The notes beneath the pieces are model-generated. The model ran no database searches. It was given only the letters and a program-made list of their open reading frames with translations, and had not been told where the DNA came from. The translations under genes were made by a program, and so were the position numbers. Positions 35,501-47,500 of a stretch of 64,000 nt of DNA are shown here, piece after piece. This DNA is from Chrysoperla carnea (Eukaryota; Arthropoda; Insecta; Neuroptera; Chrysopidae): positions 59,837,501 to 59,901,500 of the forward strand of contig NC_058341.1 in the NCBI RefSeq assembly GCF_905475395.1. Reading direction: 5' to 3'. The first letter of the stretch is position 1. Each line of letters begins with the position of its first letter.

Positions 35501-38500
35501 AAGTTTATGTTTAGCGGGCAGACAAAACGGAGGATGGGCTAGGTGTACCACCATCAAAAAAGAGATAAGCGTATACATTAACTCGGTGCATTAGTTTTAT
35601 TTCAGGGAGTTACCATAGTAACGACACACTATTAATATAATTTTATGGATGAAAATGAAAGTCTACACTCTATGGTTTGTAATTTAAATAATTGTTAAAT
35701 TACATTTAAAAAATATTAATAAGAAAAAATAAGAATTTATGGATATTTAGGTAAATATTTTATAAATGTTTTATTTTCTTTTTTACATACGAGGTTTCAA
35801 TACGAATTGTATTTTTACAAATTATTAAATAATATTATAAAGCTTCCAAGTGACTAAGAACGTTTAAAAAAACAGTTAATTTTTCAAATATTATAGATTA
35901 AATAAATTATCGTAAAAATATTTATACGAATTTTGTCGTTAGAGATAACAACGATTTAAATAAGTATTATTATTAGAAATATACATTTTGTTTTATTTCA
36001 TAAGTGGTTTAAATAATATTAAAAAGAATTTGAAGATAACAGCTTATTCAGTAAAAAGTATTAAGTCACTTATTGTAATTTAATGCTTAAAAAAAATTAA
36101 CAAAATATTCATAGTAAAGGCGCTCATACAAACGTTTGCAAATGATTTTAATTAATTCCGACTTAATTTATATTCAAAAACAAGTGAACATAAAAGGTGG
36201 CCGACTTGATTTTTGAAATACTCTGTATAGACAGTGTTGGTTATCATTTATTAATTTATAAATAAAAAATAATAATTAATAAAATCAAAAAACCTGACTC
36301 CGTAAAATAAATACAGAGAAGAAAAACCAAGTCCTGTAGTTTATATAACGATTTTAACAGCTGGGACCCATTTAAATATAGACTGGCTCAAATCTTTCCA
36401 ATAATGAGACCAGGCCTGACTGTTAAAAAAGTTAGAACTAACAATGAGTATGGTACTAATAAAAACTGATTTTTAATAGTACCAGATGGCCAGGTATTCC
36501 AAAAATGTAATTGTAATAAGTCAAAATAGTCAGTAGTCTGTGAATCAGTGTTGCAAAAATAGATTTACTTGTTTTAAAAACCAGCTTTGTTTGCGGATCC
36601 AAATGCCATGGAAGTATAACTTACGTTAACAAATAATATTTTAATTATTTACATGTGTAATTTATTTTAAAGCTACGTTATTTGATCTCATGATTACCAA
36701 ATAACAATATCTTTTATATTTTTTTTGTCAAATGGTCACCCTATTATATGAATGGCCTAAGCATCAGCCAACCAGTTCATTAGTCCAACGGTGCTGTTTA
36801 GTTAAAAGCCTAGGCTGTTAGCTGAACGGCTAGTTAAGCTAGTTGAAAGCAATACATACACTTTTTCGTTTTTATTTACATGAATAAATAACGGACTTGG
36901 CCACATAATAAAGTAAATAGTTCTTTCGAGAATTTGAAGACATTTAACTTAGTTCGACATTTTCATATCAAAAATTTCTTAAAAATGACCTACATTTAAA
37001 TTATTTTTCATATAAAGTGGATATTTGCGCCATCTAGTAGTGGGAATAAAAACGAAAATGTGTATATATTACAAGAATATGTCATTTTGCAATAGGAATG
37101 GATCACTTTTAACAAATAATTTTGTCAATTTTGAATATTATAAAAAATGATACAAAATATCAAAATGGAATCAGCATTTAAAATTGATAATTATGTGTAT
37201 ATTTCTGTGTCAACCTGTACAGTGGCGCGGTGTTTATCAATACCAAAAAAAAAACAATAAGCATTTTTAGTGTTATCAATAAACAAAATAATTGCTTCTA
37301 ATCGGATAGACTTTTTTATTTTAAAATGACCATTTTTTGTTTCGAGCAGTATGCTAAAAAACTGTTCAAGAAAATACCATAATAGTCTGCAGTACAGAGG
37401 GGGGGGTATGGTTTCGTGACTAACACTCTTAGGAAACTTCGTGAGTGGCTTCATTTCAGTGTAACCTACAACGTTTTCATTTGGAAAACTTTGGAAATTG
37501 AGGCGTTTTCAATGTGGAAAAATGGTCACCAAAGTTTTGTCCTAATTTGCACCCTCACGGGTAAACAGTAATGTTTACGAAAAAATTCAAACAAAAGTTT
37601 ATTGCTGTTCTATTTACGAACTTAGCCACACTTTACGTCCTAAGCAGGCTTTAAATTTCAGCTTGATATCTCTTTTCATTTTTGAGTTATCGTATTTACA
37701 GACAGACAACCTGAAATGAACTAATTACGTGATTTTATAAACATTTTTAGTAATCGGCGGCTAGACTTTTAAATATTTGATCCAAACGATGGCAGTTTAA
37801 ATATCATAGATGTGCGGCCAAGCGTAGTTTTAGTGAGTCATTTCAGGAAGGTTGGAAATTTTTTGTGAGCCAATTCCGCGTTTTCAAAGCAAGGGACTTT
37901 GATTTTAATCGAAAAATGTTCCAAAAAAATATATAGTCGATGTCCGCAGCGCTAAATATGTCAATTCTATCTCATCAGGAAACTAATTTCAGAATGGCTG
38001 AAAATCTGCTCACATTAAGAATTAACTCTAAAAATCACATCGTCCGTAATTGTAAATGGCGGAGAAGCGATTTTTAAACTTAACTATTCATGTGAGCAGA
38101 TTTCAGACATTCTGAAAACAGTTTCCTGATGAGACGGAATCGACATATTTAGCACTGAGGACTAGCTAAACCCTCCTCCCACTCTTATTGCTGGCGATCT
38201 CGCATAGACTATATTTTTTTGGGGTATCTGACGATTAAAATCGGTACTATCTTTTCTGTAATCAGTTCAAACTTGAGACAGACGCTAAATGTTTGGCACT
38301 CTATTGGGGCCAGAATCCCCCGCTTTGAGAACGCAAAACAGGCTTGCGATTGAGAACGCGATGCTGACTAACGCCTATGAAATTTTCAGCTTTTCTGAAA
38401 TGACCAAAAACTATGCTTGGCCGCACATCTATCAGTTTATACAATATAGTGCATTTATTTAAAAAAAGAACTTAAAATAATTAAAAAGAGATTACTAAAA

Positions 38501-41500
38501 ACAATTAAAGCATTCTAAATGAGGTCAATTTTAATGATGTATCTTATCAAACTCTTATTAAATTAGTTTAAAATTACAAGTTTAAATTTAGAAAAAATGT
38601 AATTTGAAATCATTATGAATCTTACCTTGAGTTTCTGTAGCAATTTCATCGTAACAATATGGATAGGAACTATATTTATGTTTACATAATTTCTCACCGA
38701 CAGAATTTTGTCCAATTGACGAATCATTATCTCTCATAACACGTACGCGTGCTGGAAGCTACAACAAATAAATATAGAATTAAAATTTTTAAAAACCTAT
38801 GAATGTTTAATAAGGAATAAAATGGTGTCCAAAATCAGCGCAGAGAACATACATGGCTTCCATTTTTACATATTATTCCTAAATTAGTTAATAATGGTAT
38901 TGGCCACAAAAATCATTGAGATTCCATTAAATATTGAAGTGATTCTAAAAATTTAAATGATGGGGAGGGGGGAGCGTTAGGCAGACAAACTTCACTACAG
39001 TAGGGCCTCGTCAATAATCCGAATAACCCAAAATTTTCCAATAATGAGACCAGGCCTGACTGTTTAGCTGTTCTATATTTTCGTTATTTATAGGATTATC
39101 GATTTGAAATGCACAGTCATACAAAGTGATGAGTCACATTTTTTAGGATGCTTAGCCAAAATCTGAACTTTATAATAAAAAATTTTAAAATGTGAATTTT
39201 GCCATGAAAATCGGTATATGGGTGTAAAAAAATATTCTAAGCACCTTTTTTAAATAATTTTTTTCGATATCTCTAACCATTTCTGACGCTAGGCAATATG
39301 TTAAGAATCGGCCCTATTTGTAAATTTGTAGTAGGCTGAGTTTTAAGTCCAGATTTCGGTTAAGCATCTTAAAAAATGTGACCCATTACCCTGTATGCCT
39401 GTGTAAATTTAAAATCGATATTCCTTTAAATAACGAAAATATGAGGGTGTCCGCGATGTAGTACGCGGAAATTTTAACCACAAATAATAATCAAAGGTCG
39501 GCATGCTATAGTAGTAGATAAAACAAAAAGACAGAGCGACAAACGGCATAAGAAAAATCGACAATAACACTATGTGTATCACTAAAAAATGAATGAAACG
39601 ATACTGCGCGGTATTGCGATCTACAGAAATATGTCTGTTAGCAAGAAACTATCGAGGCCCTACTGCATATAAAAATCGTATTTACTTGCACTAAAAATAA
39701 CTATGGTGAACTCTTTTGAAAACCGTAATTTATTTGACAATTCCGATTAATTATCTTACAATCGTTGTAAGATAAGTAATTAATATATTCCCTTATATTC
39801 GTGACAACAGAGTGCACAATTCAAAATTTATTTGTTGTTTTTTTTTGTTTATATTTTTAACAAGACAGGCAAGACCCGTTTTTTGGTAAAAAAATATTCG
39901 CCATAAATTAATGTTTGAATACGTTGTTTTTGAAAAAAAAATTGTTAAGAACCGTTTTCGAGATATACAGGGTTATTGACGTGAAACGACATGAAAGATT
40001 ATGGCTAAACTGCTTGATTTTAAGAAACTTTTCTCTCTGAAATATATGTCCGAAAAGTAGATGTACAGGATGTCCGAAAAACACGAAAAATGTCAGTTTT
40101 TTTAAGGGAACACTCTGTATATCATTTTATTATCAAGTTCTACGAAGTGAGGGTTTACCTCACTTAAAATTTACGGTTTTGGAAACATTCTTCATTTTCT
40201 GAAAATTTAGCAGCAATTTTAACGTGTAAATACTAAAAGCTTATATTCGTTTTTCATAAAAAATTCAACTTGAAATCGACTTATCAATTGAGTTTTGGTT
40301 CGCAATTGTGAATAATTGAACTACATATACAGGTTGTCCTAAAATTATGACTAAAGAATTACAAGTTTTAAACAGTAATAATTTGTTTAACTTAAATAGA
40401 ACACTCTGTATTTTGTGTCAACAGCAGATGTAACATGTAATACTTTATCAAATGGTTTAAACATTTCTATAGCTAATTATTTACGTTTTCATGTTAATCT
40501 GAAAAAAACCGAAATTTTCACGGTTTTTTTGATGTTTGACAAAGTTGCATTCGGCGCTCGGTTACAAACTTGGATTTTTCATTGGACCAACATCATAAAT
40601 AAGTCTGCAAAAAATCAGAACTACCGGATTTGACGCAAGCTCTGATGTGTAATTACTGGACTAGTACGGTTACATTCCTTACAAAATTATACGACATTTT
40701 TCCTCTGCCATTTTTTTCACAAACGGCAGGAAAAAAGTCTTACGGTCTTTCTATCTTAATTATTACACGGGTATTGGTATAAAAATGAGTGAACTCCAAG
40801 CGCAGCTACTAAATTGGAGCTCTGTACTATCTTTTGTAAAGGCGCATCGGCTCGATATTGACCAAAGGGCTAAAAGAGAGAAACAGGCAAGGTAAAGGGT
40901 GGAAGAGTTTGAGGAGATGTGTTAATTAAAAAATCTGGCGGTCGGTAAAAAAGATGCTAAGCTTCTATCTCCTTTCCACTACCACTCTAGTGCATACTTT
41001 TCGTGAGGCGGGTGTCATATTTTTCAGGGGAAACTTTTATTCTACATAGTCTCCAAGACTATATTTATAAACTTACCTTATGTTTTTTTTGTCGGCGTTT
41101 ACGCCATTCAGCACCAAGTGTTAAAAACTTCTCCACAAAATAAAAGAATATAATGCCTAACATTGCAACAAAACCCTTCCACATATTTTGATTATGTTGA
41201 AATGTTTGTGATGTAGATGCTGCTGATAATGGTGGTATCGCTGATGATGATGCACTATCACTACTACTATATCTATAGGATGATGAATGTGGATGTGGAT
41301 GATAAGTTGGATGATGATGATGTGGTAACATTGCATGTGGTAACAGATGTAACAAAGCATCACCACACAATGTACCAATTGCTAATGCAACTAAAAATTG
41401 TAATAGTTGATGATAAAAATGTTTTTGCATAAATGGTATTATAATAACACCTAATAAACCACATGCACTTATTATTATCACTGATATTGTTGCGTACAGC

Positions 41501-44500
41501 CATACTGGAAAATAAAATAAAAGAAAATCAATTAATTTAAATATTTGATTATCTGTGAACGAGAGCAGTATTTAGTACTTCTCGTAATCTTTAAATTTAA
41601 GGTATTTCGGTACCGAAAAAATGAAAATGATTTGAAATTTTATACATCAATATTATGATTCAGTCAAATTATACATGCAAAGGGGGTGAAACCTTGCATC
41701 AAATCAGGCATTTTTGTTAAATCCAAGTTTTCGACCTCGGCAAACGACCGAAATATGCCGAAAAATAAGAAAAAGAGATGGTATAACTCTAACTTATCTA
41801 AGAGCAAGATATATTCGAAAACTACGCCAACTTGTAAAATCTCAGGCAAATCGACCAATATTATTCCGGGCAAGGCATAATTATTCCTTTTTTCATCTTT
41901 GATGGCGGAACCCTAAAAACTAACCATTGCTGCTGTAAAATGTTCATATTTCAAAAATTAAAATTTTAAACATGAAATTAATCCAATTTAAAATCAATAT
42001 TTTTGTCATCATATGTCATTATGCTGTTAAAGGCATACAGGGTGGACCATTTTAATCTATTATGGCTAATGCCTTTGTTTTTAATTAACCAATCAAAAAA
42101 TTACTTTAAAAAAAGTTGCAAAGTTTGATGAGAGGCATCATGTTCTGACATCAGATTGAACCTAATAGGGTATTATCGTTAATCAAAAATAAATTATGAA
42201 ATTTGAAAAAAGTTAAAATTTATGTAAAAATATACTTAAATATTCTGATTTCGAGTCATAAAAGCATATTTTTTCTTTAAAATATTAAAATTAAAAATCG
42301 TAATTTTTAAAATGTATATCACGTGACCTAGACAAGGCTTGCTGTGATTTCATATCGCTATGAGCCATAGACCATCAATTAGTTTAGTGTAGGCAGCTGG
42401 GTATAATATATCCATAGATAATAAGTATTTATATTTATTATAATCAGATGTCTATGAATATATCTGTCAAACTTATTTGTGTTATTTCGTGTAACGATAC
42501 CGATATTACGTCATGAAATTGGATGCCCGCGTTTTTGACAGTTTAAAAAAATTTTAAAATTTAATTTTAGTTTTTGGCAAGAAAGCGTGTGTATTTTTCC
42601 GAAATAAATTTTTGGTGACTTTTTATTTTCAAAATCAACATTTTAATGTACTTTTTCAAAAATAGTATAATACCCTATTTTTCGGGTTGCTTTAATAGTT
42701 AATTTAGATCATAAAAGGTAAGAGATAGAATAACACTTTAAACTAGAAAGTTAATCCTCATAAAAAAACTAACATTTATTATTTAAAACATTTTTTCGAA
42801 AATCGTTAACTTTGAGAAAAATATGTCGTTATTGCTTTAGCCAAAAGTTGTCAAGGGCAATATAGAACATTCGCCTGTGAATCTTCAATTGATCTTGAAA
42901 ATTTACCTGAGCGTAAAAGTTATTAACACAAACGGATGAACTTTATTGTCCTTGATAACTTTTGCTTAAACCATTTTTCTAAAATCATAGTATTTTCTTC
43001 CTACTAAATGCTAGTTTTTTTTTATGAGGATCAACTTTCTAATTGTAAGTTTTATTGTTTTATTCTATCTCTTACCGTTTAGAATTTAAAATGACTATTA
43101 AAGCAACTCGGAGAACTTGGTTCAATCTGATGTCAAAACATGATGCCCACCATCAAACTCTGCAACTTTCGTTTAAGTTATTTTTTGATTGGTTAACTAC
43201 AAAATGAGCTATTAGTCTTTATATATTAAAATGGCCACCCTGTATACTACAAATAATATTAAAAAAATTTGGGGAATCCCAAATCCAAATAACAATATTA
43301 AATTAATTAATAAAATAAATGCCGCTTCTTTTAAATGGAAATTTCCATTAATTGAAATCGTATACACAGAAATTAAGTATGAACCTTGAGACGTAATGAA
43401 GGTTCCGTAAATTTGTTTAAATTTAATTTAAAATTATTAATTAATATGGGAACATTTAATGAGATCAAATTTTTGTGACGTTATTGAAAAGTCTGTTGTA
43501 TACATCTTTTGTATCGCAATTTGCGTCGCATTTCGAACAAGAGGATAAGAAATATATTTTTTTTTAATTTTAGGCAGAAAGTTTTTATTTATTATAAAAA
43601 GTCCTGTAGTACAAGAGGCGGTATAAATAAGGTCGATCTTCACCCCATTGATAACCAAATGAGACATATTTTTAATAAAATTTTATTTATTTTTAAAAAC
43701 TCCTATCATAGTTTTTCTATCGAAAAGTGTTCATGGCTATTTTGAATTAAATTAATTTTTTCCATGAACGGTTTCTTTTTAGATAAGCCTATACCATTAT
43801 TTTCGTAATTAAACTATCTTTTTTCGATATAAAATTCAATTGATTACTGATTGATTACTATTAATACGGCTTATATTAAACTAACGAAAATACACGAATG
43901 AGCCCGAAAAGTTAATATTTTCTGGCTTACATTTTTACTCTCGTAATGAGAGATATTCTCACAATTTCTGAAGTACTTGAAAAAAAAACATTTTGAAATT
44001 GTAGATAGGTTGAAAAAACTGAAAAATGTTGAAAATAGATAAAATTATATGAAGATAGAAAAAGTTTTAACCATATATACCATTTGAAAAACGTGAGACC
44101 TGAAGGTTTAACTTTACAATCTTTGAAAAGTATGGCATAATGATTTTCGTGAATGACAGAAGAGAAATTCTTTTTTAAAAAGATCAGCTCGATATTGTGT
44201 AAATTTTATCTCAGAAAAATTTGAAAAGTTTAGAAACATATGTCTAAAAAAAGTATTTTTTTCATTGCATTACAAATTTTTGAATGAAAGCACGTTTAAA
44301 AACCCAGAAATATTTGTGTGTTACAGTGTCCGCCCCCCCAGTGCCCAATCGTCTCCTACTGATTTTTTTGAAACATTGTATTAAAGATGATTTATTTTGA
44401 ATTAGCCCTGATATATCAGATTGTAGAATAAACAATGAATTTTGAATAATTATACTTTTAACAAATTCGCTGTTTAAAAATAATTAATATTCTAATAATG

Positions 44501-47500
44501 TTCGACAGTATTTGCACAACTTGAAAATACTTTAAAGAAAAAAAAAAAGTTTCACCCATTGTCTAAACACTTACCGGTCGAATGCATTACATTTGTTATA
44601 TAAAACATAACTTTTCAAAATTACATTATTATTTTTATCAAAAAAAAAATTTTGACATTTACACAAATATATAAAATTTTTGAATTAATTTTTAAATACT
44701 TTTTTTTCTCCATTTATGGGAAATTGAAAATTTGCCTATTCAATTAAAATTTGAGGATTAAATTTTGAGACAAATTACTGCTTTTTAAGTTTGATTTACT
44801 CCTTTTTAAGGTAAGGAAAAATTGATTTTGAAAATTTTAGAAAAAATCAATTCAATAATTAGGGAAATTTGGAAAATGTCCATAATGCATTTTTGTAGAT
44901 TAGCTATCTTATTAATTGTTTAAGAAAATTAAATTGGAAAACTGAGTTTTCTATTAAACTATCGGATTATATGCCTGAAGTAAGAGATAGAGGAAAACTT
45001 GCTTGCTAGTAGGATTGCTCTTCAAGAAAACTAAGTATTCGTAAAAAACAGATTTTAGAGGTTAAACGAAATATGAAAAAAATTGGGGAAGGAAAGTGAA
45101 GCCCCCGAAAAGGTTCTTTAGCCCCCAATAAAAGGTTTTAAGGACTCCAAAAAGATTATTTAGCCTACAGCAATACTTCGGTACGAGGTTGTTAAAAACA
45201 AATAACAACTATGCCAAATTCAAACATGTAGCACTTTTTTTCCTAATAGAATATAGAATTATAGATATTTAATTTTATTGTACTATTATAAATAATTTTA
45301 ATAAATTTTATACTTTAAGTTTAACGGTAATGAATAAATTTTTTATTTTATGATTATTTTTAAATGAAATTTCTAATGAAAAGGTTTCTACCTGATCATA
45401 TCTTCTGAATTACAACTCCCCTCTGACAATCCTCTGATGAATTTGTGTTTACAAATCAAATCTTCTCTCTCTGTATCTTTCGACAATAAAGGAGCTTTAT
45501 CAGACATTCCGATTTTCAATTTTTTTATGTAGAGGTATAGTATAGAAGACATTGTAAATTTTGCTTTTCAAGCCTCTCAGTGGCATAGAATAAAATAAAG
45601 TCCTTATCTTTTATAGTCTTGGAGAAAATGGACACCAAAATTTGGCTTACATTGTGCCTTCGCGGGTAAACAGTGATGTTTACGAAAAAATTAATTTTTT
45701 TATAAGGAACATTTTTTATATTAAAACTTTTGTTCTATCTTTAACGGTTTACGAGATAAAGTTTTGCAAAAAATTGTGTCACTTGAAAAAATAGACAAAC
45801 TTATACTACTATAAAAATCACCTTTATCTCAAATTGATAAAAATTTACCCTTCTTCAAAATACTATTTGATGAAAAACCAGTCCTTCCAAGTCAAAATCG
45901 ACAAAATCTGAAAGTTAAAATTTTCAAAGGTTTTCTTATTTTTCGGAATGATCCGGTGGTTTTCCGAGGTCGAAAACTTAGATTTAACATAGCCTTTACA
46001 ATGCAAACAACATATAAAAAAAATAAAAATGTCTTATTTGATGCAAAGGTCCAATGTTTAATTTGATTGAATTATTATGTTTATCAATCGATTTTAATTT
46101 TGATTTCAGATCTTGTCATTTAGTCTCGAACATTTTCTAATTTTAACGAAAGATACATTGAAATCGACAGCGAACAAAGGCCTATTTGTAAATATAAATA
46201 AAGCAAGATAAAATGTCGGATAAATTTATAGCCTTATAAAAAAATACTATTTATGAAAAATATATTCAAGGCTCTTGTTTATTAACGTGGCGTAATTCCC
46301 AAATACGCTTTCCCGTTAGACATATCGAAAACGTACTTTATAAAGAAATAATAATAATAATTGAATAATTACTTGCTGGTACCGCACTTCCGTAATCATT
46401 TTTCGTGGATGATTCTGTATGATGCCTTGTAATTGTTTTCGCGTCTGCAGCCTCTGGTTCAAGTACACAACCATTTCGTTCTTCTGATGTATCAGCAGCT
46501 AATTGATAAACAAGTAACGGACATACTTGTCGAAAATTTTCTATGGATAAGTCTGTTTTATTTAAATTTTCATCAAATTCTTGATATGTTAATGTCGCTA
46601 GAATGTTTTCCCCTTTCACACACTAGAAGAAATAGAATTTTTTTAATAGTTTGAGAAACTGAGATTTCCGTGGGGTAAAAAAAAACGATAGCTCAAACCA
46701 TAAAATGTAAAAGTGAATTTTTGTACTGAAAGTGAAATTTGCAGCAGAACCTGGCTAATTAAGAGGATATTGGATATAGTATGTGATAAAACTTGTTAAC
46801 CCTGCCACAACTCCCATGGAAAATTTCCTTTTTGGTACATGGTTTGTTACAGATACATTGATGTAAAATTTGCATGGGAATGAAGGGAGAATCAATTTGA
46901 ATGTCTTCCAGCTGATATCTAGGGGAAAACGGGTTAAAAAATAACCCAAAAACTCTTAAATATAATTTACTTTTTGGTAAAAATGTCCAAAATGTTAATG
47001 TTTTTCAATGATATTTACAAAAATATTTATTTTTAAAAAGCGCGCGCAAAATCTGAAACTGCGCTGTGAAAAACTAAACAAGCCGCTACTGTAAGTATTA
47101 AAAACAGGAGTGTATTCTACTTTTATGGATATCTTTTGATTAATAAACATTAAAAAAATTCGCTTGGTAATCGGATTTCGGACACTAGATCTTTGAATAT
47201 AAAATATGATACATATTATAGCAGTATTAAACATAAAAATATGAAACTTACCGTTTTATTATTCGAGTCTGAATTTTGATGAAACATGTTGTATAAATGT
47301 AATCGTTTAATCAAATTTTTAAAATCGTCTAAATGTATAAGATCTCCCGTCTGATTAAATATATGAAAAATTCTTCTTACATAGTAATGTTCATCTAATA
47401 ATTCCGTAGATTTTTTCACCCGTTTATGTCGAATTAATTGTTCGTCACTTTTTACAAAAGTATTCGTAGTTATATTCGTTTTATTATTATTCGAATTCGA

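Noticed and set aside
39001-39661. Possible autonomous pogo element
   Set aside because: Good inverted ends, but 665 bp without any DDE-transposase or CENP-B-like coding remnant; it is a MITE.
41157-41432. Histidine- or methionine-rich frames of 71-73 codons on both strands
   Set aside because: They are shadow frames of the His-rich loop in ZIP exon 3.
41686-41902. Overlapping frames of 62-69 codons on both strands near 41700
   Set aside because: Overlap each other, no domain, and they lie in ZIP intron 2, just upstream of exon 3 in the gene's direction.
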